Positions 21,401 to 34,239 of a stretch of 64,000 nucleotides of DNA are shown piece by piece. Source of the stretch: Cynocephalus volans (taxonomy: Eukaryota > Chordata > Mammalia > Dermoptera > Cynocephalidae); NCBI RefSeq assembly GCF_027409185.1, contig NC_084462.1:180100071-180164070 (forward strand), read 5' to 3'. The notes under the pieces were generated by a model. It was not told where the DNA came from. It saw only the letters and a list, made by a program, of their open reading frames with translations, and searched no databases. The translations under genes were made by a program, and so were the position numbers. The first letter of the stretch is position 1, and each line of letters starts with the position of its first letter.

Positions 21401-22751
21401 TAATTTCTAGGAGCAACTCCTCCAGGATTCTCTGGGCCCCTTCTTCTGAGGGAAACCCGCAAGAGGAATATTAATGGTGTGAACTTACTGCCCCGATGAC
21501 CACAGCTGACCTTGAGGCAACAGCTCACATTCATTGTCTCCCACCTCTACGGCCCTTCTAGATTGTTCTTACATAGGTGGCGCATAGGGTAAGGGTGACC
21601 CAGACTGTCATCTTGGAGGGGCTTGAAATCTTGGTCACCAAGCTCTGCTTGGGTCATGGTTGCACACTTGACCATGTACCATCAACTTGGGCAAAAGTGT
21701 GCTAAGAAGTGCCCAGAAAATAACCTGGTGCCAAATGTGTTCCTTTCTGTCTCCATGATTTAATAGAAACCCCATCTCTTCCTGGTGATCAGGGTCAATT
21801 TCTCCTGCCAGAATGTGACTCCTTTTCTTGTCTGCTGGTCTCTTGATATGATGAGCCTGAAATGACCGGGTGGCTATTGAGCTTAAGATTTAATGGGCTG
21901 GGGATGGGGGGTGGGGGAGAAAGGTGGAAGGAGGACCTCAGCAAATCCTGTCTCTATAAAGGCCGTGATAAAATTGGACAGAATTGTCAGAAACACCCAT
22001 TTCAGAACTCTTGAAATAAACCAAAGGCGTGTAACCAATTGAAAGAGAAATGGCAAGGTTTATTCAATAAAATAAAAAAGATTTATTCAACAAAAACTAC
22101 CGAATCTCGGTTGCCAATGGTGAGGTCTGTCCATTTCAGCGTGGGGCTGCTCCCGTCCACCTCTCCCGAACTCTGTGCTGTGGTAGCCAGGAGACCCAGA
22201 AGTCTTGCTGCTGCTGGAAGAGGATGATCTAATTTGGAGCTCCACAGAAAAGCGCCGTGTCCGGGGACACTGTCAGAGGCAATTGCTGTCTCTGTAGCAA
22301 ACAATCAAGGAAGGCTGATATCCCAGCTGCTTAAGTCTGTGATACTGATTTGAGAAAGCAGCAACCATCTAAAACTTGAAAAGAGATCTGGGAAATGAGA
22401 TAGCTATGGGGGTGGGAAGCGGGGAGAGGGGTTGATAAAGCCTCACATGTTCCTGGTCATCTGGAAGGCTGTGCACACATGCAGGGATGGATGCGTGTCT
22501 GGGAGAGACTGGAGAGGACAAGTTATCTGCTGGTCCCTGGCTGGCCAGGAGCCCTGCACAAGCAGAAAGTGAAACCAGGGACTGACATGTGAACTGCTTG
22601 AACTTTGGATGTGTGCCCCACCACACCAAAGAGTGCAAACCCTACTACCTCAAGGTGTTTAAACAAAACCTCTGACCCATCATTGACCAGCTACTGGGCT
22701 ATGCTTACCCAAGGTCAACTTATAGAAAGCTAAGTTTAAGAATAAAAGGAA
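21401..22751. other. Unassigned sequence with possible antisense ERV pieces
   Basis: The part at 21650-21880 (gaaaccccatctcttcctgg through gatatgatgagcctgaaatg) has the flavour of antisense ERVL internal sequence, but I cannot place it firmly. A CTCF-like core is at 21570-21583. At 22050-22090 a tttattcaa repeat occurs twice. No gene is supported. Confidence 0.35.
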
Positions 22752-22860
22752 GGGCTGGCTGGTTAGCTCAGTCGGTTAGAGCATGGGGCTGATAACACCA
22801 AGGTCGAGGGTTCGATCCCTGTATTGGCCAGCTGCCAAAATAAATAAAAAAATAAATAAT
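22752..22860 (+). mobile_element. tRNA-Ile-derived SINE (CYN-type), monomer
   Basis: The head reads ggctggctggttagctcagt with gataacaccaaggtc and the B-box ggttcgatccc, followed by ggccagctgcc and an (AAAT)n tail. The match to tRNA-Ile(AAU) in order and spacing is plain; the anticodon position has changed. Such SINEs are copied by L1. No clean target duplication is visible. Confidence 0.85.
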
Positions 22861-23049
22861 GGGGAGATTTTTTAAAAAAGTATAGATTTCAGTGTTTTCA
22901 CACTGGAAGGGTGAACAGACTCTAAATAATTTATCCAGGCAAGTCACTAAACAAATAAGTGCAGCAACAACCTGGCGGGGGGGCGGGGGGGGTGGTGGCA
23001 AGTCAGAATCCAGATTTGTTATACTATTTACCCAAAATGTTTAGTTTCC

Positions 23050-23146
23050 TGGATGGCTGGTTAGCTCAGTTGGTTAGAGTGCAGCCTTCTAACACCAAGG
23101 TCACAGGTTCGGATTCCCATGCTGGCCAGCCATCAAAATAAAAAAA
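23050..23146 (+). mobile_element. tRNA-Ile-derived SINE monomer with perfect target duplication
   Basis: The head is ggatggctggttagctcagt, the body has aacaccaaggtc and ggttcggattccc, and the tail is A-rich. An exact 11-bp duplication, gtttagtttcc, lies at 23039-23049 and 23147-23157, so insertion into the L1 by target-primed reverse transcription is certain. Confidence 0.93.
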
Positions 23147-23710
23147 GTTTAGTTTCCAAAAAAATTGTGAAACACACAAAGAAACAGGAAAGTGTGGCCA
23201 TACGTGGGAAAAGAAAAAGTCCATCAAAGCTATTTCTGAGGGGTCCCAGATTTTGGACTTGATAGACAATGACTTAAAATCATATATTATAAATATGTTC
23301 AAAGATCTAAAGGAAACCATGTTCAAAGAATTAAAGCAAAGTATGACAACAATGACTCACCAGAGAATGTCAACAAGAAGATAAAGTATAAAAAAGAACT
23401 ATCTAGAAATTGTGGAATTGAAAAGTATGATAACTGAAGTGAAAATTCACCAGAGGGGCTCAACAGGAGATTTGTGCTGAAAGGAGAGAGACTCAGCAAA
23501 GTTGAAGATAAAGCAATAGAAACTATCGAGTCTAAAGAACAGAAAGAAAAAGAATGACATAAAATGAATAGAGCCTCTCAGAGTTCTGTGGAACATCAGC
23601 AAGTGAAAGAGGTAAAAATATGTTGAAGAACTAATAGCTGGCAATTTGCCAGACTTGATTTAAAACAGCAATACGCATACACAATAGCTCAAAAAACTCC
23701 AAGTGGAAAC

Positions 23711-24073
23711 TCTTAGTCTGTTTGGGCTGCTTTAACAAAATACCTTAAACTGGGTAGCTTATGAACAGTAGAAATTTTGACAGTTCTAGAGACTGGGAAG
23801 TCCAAGACCAAGGTGGCAGCAGATTCAGTATCTGGTGAGGGCCCACTTTCTGGTTCATAGACCTTCTCACTGTGTCCTCACATGGTTGGAGGGTAAATGA
23901 GCTCCCTTGGGCCTATTTTATAAGGGAACTAATTCCACTCTCACGGAGACTCTGCCCCCATTACCTAATCCATCTTTTAATGCCCAGAGGCCCCACTTCC
24001 TAATACTATCACTTTGGGGGTTAGAATTTCAACATACGAATTTTGGGGGGACATAAACATTCAGACCATAGCA
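23711..24073 (-). repeat. MaLR LTR (MLT1-type), antisense, inside L1
   Basis: The segment starts tcttagtctgtttgggctgc and ends cagaccatagca, the reverse complement of an MLT1-type LTR (order: gagggcccactttctggttc, tgtgtcctcacatgg, gacataaacattcagacc). L1 sequence continues at aataaactcaaagaaatcc. Confidence 0.75.
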
Positions 24074-25345
24074 TAGAATAAACTCAAAGAAATCCACACC
24101 TAGACACATCAAAGCCAAAGATTATGATGATAACACATCATCAAAGACAAAGTCTTAAATCAGCAAAACAGTAAAACGACTCATTATGCAGAAGAGAATC
24201 ACAATCAGATTACAGCTGATTTATCTTCTGAAACAATGGAGGCCAGAGGACAGTAAGATAACATATCCAAAGTGCTGAAAGAATGAACTGATCAATCAAG
24301 AATTCTATAGCCAGCAAAGTTATCCTTCAAATGGGAAGGAAAAATAAAGACATTCCCAGATAAACAAAGACTGAAAGAGTTCATTGCTAGAAGACCTGTC
24401 TTGCAAAAAGTACTAAAGGAAGTCCTTCAGGATGAAAAGAAATGACACCATATGGTAACTTGAATCTACACGAAGAAATAAAGAGCACCCAAAAAGCTTA
24501 TTATGTAGATAAATATGAAATATATATTTTTACTGTTTTCTTCTCTTAATTGATGTAAAACACAATGGCATAAGACAATAATTATAAAACCTTTATTAGG
24601 CTTGTAACATACCAAGATGTAATTTATATGACAACATTAGCACAAAGGAGAGGGGAGGGAAGGGAGATATATTGTAGCAAATTTTCTATCCTGCATTGGA
24701 ATGAATTAAATAGATTATTTTAAGTTAAGATGCATATTGTAATCCTTAGAATAACCACTAGGAAGAGAATTTTTTAAAATGTGGTTAAAAAAAATGAATT
24801 AAAATGGTACACTAGAAAATGTCTACTTAACACAAAATAATGAGGTAATGGAGGAACAGAGAAATAAAAAAGACATGAGAAATATAGAAAACAAATAGCA
24901 AAATGGCAGATGTAAATCAAACCATATCAACGATTGCATTAAATATAAAGAAACACTCAAATCAAAAGGTAGAGATTGTCAGACTGTATGAAAAAACAGG
25001 ACCCAACTATATGTTGAATATATGAATCTAACACACTTTAGATTCCAGAACACAATAGGTTGAAAGCAAAAGAATAGAAAAGATATACCAAGAAAGCAGT
25101 AATTATAAGAGAACTGGAGTGGCTGTATAATATCAGAAAAACAGACCTTTAAGACAAAGAAATTTTACTAAAGACAAAGAAGTCACATTTTGTAATGATA
25201 AAAGTGTCAATTAATCAAGAGAATATAAAAGTACTAAACTTTTATGTGCCTAAAAACAGAGTTTCAAAATATGTGAAACAAAAACTGACATAAATACAAA
25301 GACAAATAGATAACTTCCGACTTGTACTTGATTTCAATGCCCCCT

Positions 25346-25663
25346 TGCTAATGGTCTGAATGTGTCCCCGAATTCATATATTGAAACTTAATTGCCAATA
25401 TGACAGTAAGAGCTTGGGCCTGTAGGAGGTAATTAAGTCATGAGGGATAGCCCTCATGGATGGGATTAGTGCCCTCATAAAAGAGGTACGAGGGAGGTGT
25501 TCCCCACTTCCACCATGTGAACAGGCCCTTACCAGACACCGAATCTGCTGGTGCTATGAACTTGGACTTCCCGGACTCCAGAACTGTGAGGAATAAATTT
25601 CTATTGTTTATAAATTGCTCAGTCTAAGGTATTTTGTTATAGTAGTAGGAACAAAATAAGACA
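25346..25663 (+). repeat. MaLR LTR (MLT1-type), sense, inside L1
   Basis: The segment starts tgctaatggtctgaatgtgt, has ctcatggatgggattagtgcc and gaggaataaatttctattg, and ends aaaataagaca. The flanks cccct and ccact are a near 5-bp duplication. It is the same family type as the 23.7 kb LTR but in the opposite orientation. Confidence 0.75.
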
Positions 25664-25868
25664 CCACTTTTCCATAATTACTAGGACAAGTACAGAGAAA
25701 ATCAGCACAGATATAGAAGCCTTGTACTTCACTATTAATTGACTTAACCTAATTGATTCTATAGGACACTCTACCCAACGATTGAAGAATACATATTGTT
25801 TCCAAGTGTAGATGATACATTCTCCAGGATAGAACATATTCTGGGTCATAAAACATGTCAGTAAATTT

Positions 25869-25980
25869 TTTTAATTAAAAAAATTTTTGGCAGCTGGCCA
25901 ATACAGGGATCCAAACCCTTGACCTTGGTCTTATTAAGCTGCACTCTTTTGAACTGAGCTAACCAGCCAGCCCCAGTCTG
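25869..25980 (-). mobile_element. tRNA-Ile-derived SINE monomer, antisense
   Basis: The reverse complement reads ggggctggctggttagctca, with the B-box diverged, ending in an A-rich tail (T-rich here). A 9-bp duplication agtaaattt flanks it at 25860-25868 and 25981-25989, inside the L1 ORF2 region. Confidence 0.88.
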
Positions 25981-28900
25981 AGTAAATTTAAGAAAACTGA
26001 AATAATGAAAAAGTGTGTTCTTCAATCACAACAGAATTAAATTTAAAAACAGCAACAGAAAGAAATTTGGGAAATCCAAAGTATTTTGAACTGAATGAGA
26101 ATAAAAACACAATATATCAAAATGTGCTGGATACAGCTAAAGGACTGCTTAACGGAGAATATATAGCCTATGTTAGAAAAGAAGAAAGATCTCAAATCAG
26201 TGATCTGATCTTTCATCTTAAGAATCTAGAAAAAGAAGAGCAAACTCAACCCAAGACAAGCAGAACAAAGGAAATAATAAAAAAATAAGAGTGAAAATCA
26301 AGGTCATAGAAAAGAGATAAATAGGAAAAATCAATAAAATTGAAAGTTGGTTTTTTGAAAAGATCAACAAAATAGAAAACCTTTAGCTAATTTGACCAAG
26401 CGACATGAGAGCATGCTCAGATCACCAAAATCAGTAATGAAAAAGGAATATAACCTCTGACCCTACAGAATCTTAAAAAGATTTTAAGGGAATGTTGTGA
26501 ACATCTTATACCAACAAATTAGGCAACTGAGAAACTAAATTCCTAGAAAGACACAAATCCCCAAATTCATCGCAGAAGCAGCAGAAAATGTGAATACACT
26601 TTATAACAAGCAAAAAGAGAAAAAAAAAAAATAGAGAGGTTGGTAATAAAAAGTCTTCCCACAAAGATAAGCCCAGACCCAGATAGCTTCACTGGTGAAT
26701 TCTATCAAATGTTTAAAGGAGAGATGACAGCAATATTCCACAAAGTACTCCAGAAAGCAGAGGAGGAAGGAATACTTATCAGCTCATTCTTTGACACCAG
26801 TATTACACAGAGCCAGACAAAGACATCCTAAGAAAATATTACAGGCCAATTTTACTCATGAATACAGATGACGCTCTTGTTGTGTGCATATATAAGAAAA
26901 AATATATAGATGGAAAAAAATCCTCAATGAAGTATTATCAAAGTGAATTCAGCAGTACATAAAAAGGATTGCATATCACGATCAAGTGAAATTTGCCCCA
27001 GAAATGCGAGGCTGGGTTAACATCCCAAAATCAATGAATGTAATGTACCATATTATGACAATAAGGAAAAAAAAAATAAAAACACACAACCATTTCCATA
27101 GACACAGAAAAAACATTTGACAAAATTCAACATGCTTTCATGATTAAAAAAACTTCCAACAAACCCGGAATCAACGGAAACTTCATCAATCTAATGAAGA
27201 GAGGCTACAAAACCCTATACTTACCATCACACTTACCAATGAAAGACTGAACGCCTTCTTTTTAAATCAGGAACAGGGCAAAGATTTTCACTCTTGCCAC
27301 TTCTGTGCAACATCGTAGTGGAGGTTTTAGACAGTGCAATCAGATATGACAAATAAAGACACCCAGATTGGAAAGAAGGAAGTAAAACTGTCTTTATCCA
27401 GGCAACATGCTTTTGTACATAGAAAATCCTAAGGAATCCACAAAAATACTCTTATAATTAATAAGTAAATTCAGCAAGGATACAGGACACAAGATCAATA
27501 CATAAAAATTAATTGCATTTCTCTGTACTAGCAACAAACAGTCTGAAAGTGAAATGAAAAATGCAATTCCATTCAATAGCCTCAAAAATAATGAAATACT
27601 CAGGAATAAATTTAATAAAAGAAGTGCGAGATTTGTGCACTGAAAACAAGACAACATTGCTGAGGGAAATTAAAGAATATCTAAATAAATGGAGACACTT
27701 CATGTTCACAGATTAGAAGAATCAATATTGTTAAGATGGCAATTCTCTCCAAATTGATCTATCGAGGCAACACAATCCCTATCAAAATCCCAGCAGGCTT
27801 TTTTGCAGAAATTGACAAGATGATCTTAAAATTTATATGGAAACGAAAAGACCCAGAATAGCAAAAACAATTTTGAAAAAGAACAAAATGGGAGAACTTT
27901 CATTTCCCAATTCCAGAACTTACTTTATAGCTTTCGTAATTGAGACAGCATTACGCCGGTGTCGGAATGGACATATACGTTAATGAAACAGGATCGAGAG
28001 TCTAGCGATAAGCTCTTAAACGTTTACAGTCAATTGATTTTTGATAAAGGTGCCACTGCTGTTCAAGGGGGAAAGGATAGGTTTTTCAACAAATGGTGCT
28101 GGGACAACTGCATATCCACATGCAGAGAGGTAAACTTAGATTGTTACTTCATACTATACATAAAAATTAATTCAAAATGGACTGTAGGCCTAAATATAAC
28201 TACTAAAGCTGTAAAACTTCTAGAGGTACACACAGCAGAAGGTCTTTATAATATTGGGTTAGATAAAATTTTCTTAGATTCAACATGGAAAGCACATTGT
28301 ATAAGGGAAAAAATTTGAATAGATTGGGCTTGATCAAAATTAAAAACTTTTGCAATTCAAAAGATATCATTAGGACAATGAAAAGATAAGCCATAGACTG
28401 AGAAAATATTTGCAAATCATGTATCTGATAAAAGACTTGTCTCCAGAGATATAGAGAACTCAACAAGAAGACTCACATTCAATGAAAAAAAAGGGCAAAA
28501 GATTTTAGTAGACATTTCACCAAAGAAGATAAACAAATGACTAATAAGCACTTGAAGAGACGCTCAACATCATTAGTCATCAGGGAAATGCAAATTAAAG
28601 CCACAATAAGATACCGCTTCACACGCACTAAAATTGCTATAATTAAAAAGATAAACAATAAGAAGTGTTCGTTAGGATGTGGAGAAACGTGGCTGGTAGA
28701 AATGTAAAACAGGGTGGAAAATGGTTTGACATTTCCTTAAAAAGTTAAACATAAATTTATTAAATCACCCAACCATTCCCCTCCTAGGTATCTACCCAAA
28801 GGCAATGAAAACATAACTGCTCATAAAACTTGCACGTTAAGTGTTCACAGAAGCTTAATTTCTCATAGCCAAAGAGTAGAAACAACCCAAGTGTTCGTGG

Positions 28901-29399
28901 ACGGGTGGATGCGTAAATGAAATGTGCACGCACCCAGCGGAACACTGTCCCTCCGTGAAAAGGGAAGAAGAACTGATGCGTGCTCTAAAGTGAATGAACT
29001 CCCGAAACATTACAGGAGGCTAAGGAAGCCAGACGCAAAAGACCACACATTGTAGGATTTGATTTATACGAAATATTCAGAAAAGGGAAATACAGAGAGA
29101 CGGAAAGTAGATTAGTAGTTGCTTGGGGCTGGGGGCTGAAATGAGGATTAACTCTAAATGGAGATAAAGGATTTTATTGAGGTGATGGAAATGTTCTAAA
29201 AGCGGATTATGATGATGGTTGTAAAGTTCAGCAAATTTATTGAAAATCATTGACTCGCATACTTAAAGTGCGAATTTTTATGAAGCGATGAAGCTGTTAA
29301 AGTTTAATGAGACTCTTTCTGTGTTCCCTGGCAGAGGAGTCTACCTTGGAGAACTAGGACCTCCATAATCTCAGGGTGCTCAGTTGCAGCATGGGGAAT

Positions 29400-31300
29400 C
29401 TTAAATTCCCCAAATGGATCACAGAAGTTATTATAAGCAAGGTTATTCCTACTTCTGCCTCTTGGTTCCTGGACCCACATATTTTACCCACTAGGGGCAG
29501 AACGCCGTGTAATGGTCATCAGTTTAGGGTACAGATGTCCTGGAGGATAGCATTCCGTCCTCACAAGGCATCCTCTTCAGACTGGCATCTCAGCTGTGCC
29601 TGCAACAAGCCATTCTACCACCTATCAGTCCAGCAGCACGAGGATGGCATGGTTTGTGATAGGATCGGTGGATCCTGCGGTGATGTGCACTCTGCCATAG
29701 CTCCTTTGCTGTGATTTTATGTGGGATCCCACGCTGATAGATCATACACTCTGTGAATCTTCAGATGGGGCAAGGTGGGGCTGTGTGGAGCTGGCTGAGG
29801 TTTTGTGGCCAGGAAAAGCAAACCTCTTCCTGGATGTGATGGTTAATTTTATGTGTCAACTTGGATGAGATTAACATTTAAATTGGTGAACTATGGGGGA
29901 AGCAGGTTGTCCCCCATAATGTGGGTGGGCCTCATCCAATCAGCTGAAGGCCTAACAGAATAAAAAGACAGGACTCCCTGAGCAAGAGGGAACTCTGCAG
30001 CAGACAGACGGACTGCAGACTTCCTCTGTGCCGTCGGCTCTCCTGGGTCTCCAGGTTGCCGGTCCACACTGCAAATTCAAACTTGACAGCATCCAAAATC
30101 ACAGGAGCAAATTCTTTATATTAAACACACACACAAACAAACACACACACACATCCTATTGGTTCTATTTCTCTGGAGAACTGTGGCTAATACAGTAGAT
30201 ATGTGTCAAAGTCAGTCGGGACGAATTGCCTCGCTTCCAGGGTGGAGGGGCCCAATGTAGCCAGTTTGCCACCACGTGGCTGGTTGGTCTCAAAGGATAT
30301 GCCATATCAGGAGCTCAGGGTTGGTTTCTGTTGCTCAGCAGTTCCTGAGGCTGTGTCCACCTCGGTCACTGGGAGGCCATGCTGCTGGGCGCATGGCTAT
30401 TTGGTCATGTGCGCTATGAGGTGGCTGATGGCAGAGGCAGAGGCTGGCAACAACAGCTGGCAAAGTATTGCCTCTTCTATTGTAGATGTTGTCAGGTGGT
30501 GTTCACAAGCAATACTGAGCTCTTCCCACATCACACGCTCTCCTGAAGCCCACCCACCTGCCTCGGCCTCAGGCTGCCTCCTTCCTGATCTTCCAATCTT
30601 TCTCTTTCTGGGTCCCTGAAAAGCCAATCGAACTATTTGCTGTGCTCAAGAATCCATACACTTGTCTATTCCAACCTTGAGGCACTCTTCTTTCTGTACA
30701 AAGTGGAGACAGGGTGCACTGCCTGGAGCTCTGCCCATTGGGAGGACTTCTCACCATTGCATGAACTAACAGAGCACAGTTAAGTCATAAAAGGTTGTAT
30801 TAGCTTCCACCTGGCTCACTCTCTTAGGACACTTGCTTTGGAGCCTGGAGGCATTATGTAGGAAATCCAGCTTCTCTGAAGCTTCTTTGTTGCGGAGACC
30901 ACATGGAGAGACCACTGAGACAGATGCCCAAGGAACACCAGCTGTTCCAGCTGCCTGCTGTTTTCTTCCTGGCCTGGGGACCAGACACGTTAGTGAGTGA
31001 GCCTTCAGAGGAATCCAGCCCAGCCCTGACCTCGGTGTATCAGATATGCCTAGGTTGAGGAGTCAACCTCTTTCAGGGCTCTGTAGTACTTATAATTAAG
31101 TCCGAGGCCAGATCCTCAGCTTTTTCTGCCCTCCAGCTGCAGGAGATGAGAATCCCTAATTTACAAGATGTTAAGGAGACCCTCTGGTTATCTTAATTAG
31201 CCTTTAATTGGTGATTAACCACCCTCAGCCTTTGATTGCCCTCCTCCAGTGCTGCAGTTGGCCCCAGCAACGCCGTCCAGCTCCAGAGCCCGTGTGATGA
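29400..31300 (-). mobile_element. Eroded ERVL-class pol remnant, antisense, interrupted by an LTR
   Basis: On the - strand, 29420-29830 and 30198-30560 are collinear with the same integrase region seen on + at 18.8-19.1 kb: the reverse complement near 30305-30350 gives a cagaaaccaaccctgagctc-type segment preceding an integrase start. A foreign LTR (29837-30194) separates the two parts. The 5' end toward 31300 is uncertain. There is no intact frame. Confidence 0.5.
29837..30194 (+). repeat. ERVL-type LTR inserted in the antisense ERVL remnant
   Basis: The segment begins tgatggttaattttatgtgt and ends ggagaactgtggctaataca, typical TG...CA ends of a class III LTR. It contains cataatgtgggtgggcctc and an (AC)n run at 30126-30152. 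The retroviral sequence on either side joins if it is removed. Confidence 0.65.
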
Positions 31301-31507
31301 CTATTTCCCTTGTTCTTCTCAGATACCTGATCCGTTGCGTCTCCTGTGCATTCCTTTCTGCTGGTCTTAATTGCATCTCTATCCCATGCCAGGGACTATC
31401 AAAGCTCCCCTATTACCAGTGATACAGTCCTCATTGCTAGCCATCTGGTGGCTGTGTCAGGTCCAAAATCCCATTTCAGAGATTCTTGGACCACTCCTGG
31501 TACCATC
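31301..31507. other. Unassigned sequence
   Basis: No gene or repeat recognised. The adjacent 31190-31230 stretch is rich in TTAAT / ATTAA homeodomain-type cores (see findings). Confidence 0.4.
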
Positions 31508-31970
31508 TGTTGCAGGTTGGGTTCTCTGGCATTTGGTCTCTGAGATGAAAATTTGCATTCAGGAAGGAAAGAATCCTCAGGGCCAACCTACTGGGACAAG
31601 GGCTGAAGGAAGTGGGATATGGCAGAAGCTGAGTGGCAATGCAGTCACAGCACAGGCCTCAGTCGATCCCGCTGGGGGTGCGGAGGTGGGCTCTGGAACT
31701 GGAATGGCCCACCAGAGTTGTCCCACATTGGGGAAAGGGTGCAGTACCTTTTAACCCCCATGCCAACTGGTCATTATATTGGACTGCCCCTTACTAGGGG
31801 GTGTGACCTTGGGTGAGGCAGGTCTTTCTGGATGAAGGAAATACCCAGAGAGGACTCAGTTGAGAGCTGTAAGCCAACAGCACACTCAGCAGCTGGGGAA
31901 TGGCTCCTGAGACAGCAAAAGAGAATCTGGGGGTGCGCCACAATACCCGGTACCTCCATGTATGCTTGCT
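31508..31970 (+). repeat. ERVL-type solo LTR (LTR33-like), copy 2
   Basis: The segment starts ctgttgcaggttgggttc and shares ordered landmarks with 20938-21400: gttgtcccacattgggg, tgtgaccttgggt, ggactcagttgagagctgt and cagcagctgggg. Same strand, moderately diverged. Confidence 0.5.
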
Positions 31971-33340
31971 CTGTACATCTGACATTGGGTTAAAACCCAA
32001 GCTTGGGCTCTAGGATGGAGACCTAAGATACATCAGGGTGATTTCCTGGAAATCCTAGAAGAAACAGTCATGAGACTGCCATCTTGGTAATCACTCTTAA
32101 TGGGCTTCATATGCCCTGTTCTAAAAGATTGAAGTTTGCAGTGGAAAAGGTGGTGACTTCATTTTAATGCCAGGAAAAATAAGTCTCAAAGCTCCACATC
32201 CAGGTGTACCTAAGCAGGAAGAAACAGGGGTGTTCTTTTAAAAAATAGATTGCATTTGTTAAAACATATTCATTTATTTGTTTATTAGCAAACACTTGCA
32301 AGCACCTACCAGGTACCGTACATGTACGAGGAGTTGAAAATATGCTCCCCGGGATGTTGTTTTGACAACCCAACATCCTTGCTTTGGGGGACCACTCAGT
32401 GAGGTCATGATGGGGCTGTTAACAACAGATCTCTGCTCCTTCTCCACCTAGACAATCATACCTCCCCAGAAATGGATCAAGGGGTGGGCACGTGTGCTAA
32501 GCTGGATTAATCCACGTCCATGTATTGATATACAAATGCAGAGAGAAAACAGACCCTTTTAGCAGAGTCGTCAGCTTGCTGTAATATCAGCATAGAGTTC
32601 CTAGAGGTAGCATCTATTGTAGGAGAGAAAAATAAGGGAAACCAAGAGAGAGGCAGAGATAAGAAGGAAGGAGAGAGGGAGTGGAGAGAGAAAAAGAAGG
32701 AGAAAAGAGAAATTGGCGCCCCTGGATTTCACAACTCTAAATGGTCTTTCTGTCTTAAGCCAGGCTGAACTGTGTTTCTGTTGCTTGCAATCCAAAGGGT
32801 CCTAACTGGAGTCCCACAGCAGGGTCTGCAACTGGTGCCTGCTGTTGGCTCCATGCATGGCACACACTTTCTAGTTACCAAGAATTCTCAGGCACATGAT
32901 TCCTTCACCCAGGGGGTAGGGGCTACAGGACATTTGTCCCCTTCTACTGATGAGGACACAGGCTTTACGAGTTTAAGTAAGATTTTTAAAGCTTGATGAA
33001 TGGGAAAGTGTGGTGTAAGCTGAGAAGTACTATTCATATGGAACCTTTTATTGCTATTGATGGTGAGTCACTAACGTCACCTGCAAAACTAGGCAGCTCA
33101 CTCAAGATGTTATCTATGCCCTGGAGTCTTTAAGAACATGGCATTGCTCTTCAAAGGCAGGGGTGGAGTTTTCCATTCTCCAGAGTCTAAGGGCCCAGCA
33201 CAGGGACAGCACCAGCACAAGAGCTCATCAGAATCATTCAGACTGGCCCAAGTAGCTGGAAGTCCAGACCCCATCTGGGGGAACCTGCAGTTTAGTAGTG
33301 GTCACCCAGTGGGCAGAGATGGAGGCAGGGAGAGGATGCT
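31971..33340. other. Unassigned sequence with a purine tract
   Basis: No gene found. A (A/G)-rich tract covers about 32620-32712. A weak L2/MIR motif (agcaaacacttgcaagcacctacc) is at 32287. Confidence 0.45.
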
Positions 33341-33344
33341 GCAT

Positions 33345-33490
33345 GCTAGGGTGGCAGCTGGGGTGCCTGGGTCTAGATCCAGGCCTGCCACTAATACTCT
33401 GTGTGACTGTGAGCCTGACCCTTCACTGTCCTGGGCCTTCATTCCTTCCCCTATAAAATGAGAGGGGGTAGCTAATGATTCTGGTTCTTT
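33345..33490 (+). repeat. MIR SINE
   Basis: The order is good for MIR: ctgggtctagatccaggcc, tgccactaatactctgtgtgactgtg, then cccctataaaatgagaggggg. Confidence 0.75.
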
Positions 33491-33676
33491 CCAGATCCCC
33501 CTGGCTCTCACTACGTCCACAGACTCTGACAAGAAGGTTCTGTGCCTCTGCTGGACACATTTTCTGGCTGCTGGGGAGTGTGGGGCCGGCCAGAAGTGCT
33601 GGGAGCTAACGCCCCCAGAAGAGCTCTTCCTGCTCCTCCAGAAGGACACCTCTGAGGCATGTTTTATAATTTTGTC

Positions 33677-33784
33677 TTTTTTTTTTTTTTTTTTTTTTGG
33701 CTGTTGGCTGGTACAGGGATGGAACCCTGGGCCTTGGTGTTTTCAGCAGCACGCTCTGACCAACTGGGCTAACCGGCCAGTCCC
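33677..33784 (-). mobile_element. tRNA-Ile-derived SINE monomer, antisense
   Basis: A 22-base T run (poly-A of the - strand) is followed by the reversed tail and body; the reverse complement starts gggactggccggttagccca. The B-box is decayed (ggttccatccc). Confidence 0.85.
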
Positions 33785-34239
33785 ATTGAGGTGTGCTCTA
33801 TGCCTAAAATTAGGAACTCTTCATCAAGGCTCTCTCTATTGGCTCCTTCCCTTCCCAGTCTCAGGTCTCCATCTCTCAGATCTTTGCTCTTTCTGGCTTA
33901 TTCTCAGACAGAGCCTCCCTTCTTGTGCCTCAGTGACTCTGGGCTCAGGTCATTCCAGCTTCAAGTTCCCATGAGAGATGGGGTCTGTGTCCTGGGGACA
34001 ATAACATAAGTCCTAGCATTGCCAGCTGTTGGCTTGGCCCAGGAGAGGGGCATTCTCTGGTCAGACGGACCCCTGACACTGGGGATGAGATTATGCCCCT
34101 CAGATCTCAAGGACTCAGAGTGGGAGGGTTGGTCTCCTAAAAGAAAAATGGAAGTGCTGCCTGCTGACGAGAGGGGACGGAGGGTGAGTATGCAAAACCA
34201 CCCGAGGTCCCCTGCAGATTCACCTTGCTCACCCGGCGA

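Larger units (their letters stand above)
22861..29310 (+). mobile_element. Long L1M copy, + strand, interrupted by SINEs and LTRs
   Basis: A nearly full L1M order is visible: ORF1-like region and spacer (about 23160-24520), endonuclease part of ORF2 (about 25250-26300), reverse-transcriptase part (26640-27900), C-terminal part (27959-28318) and a 3' UTR reaching about 29310. The RT part keeps a recognisable PTKISPDPDSFTGEFYQ stretch at about 26652. Many stops and frameshifts make it inactive. It is interrupted by a SINE (23050-23146), an MLT1-like LTR (23711-24073), an MLT1-like LTR (25346-25663) and a SINE (25869-25980); L1 sequence resumes after each. Confidence 0.85.

Noticed and set aside
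22752-22830. tRNA-Ile gene
   Set aside because: The head looks like tRNA-Ile, but the anticodon position is altered, there is an A-rich SINE tail and no terminator-flanked mature tRNA; many sister copies exist in the window.
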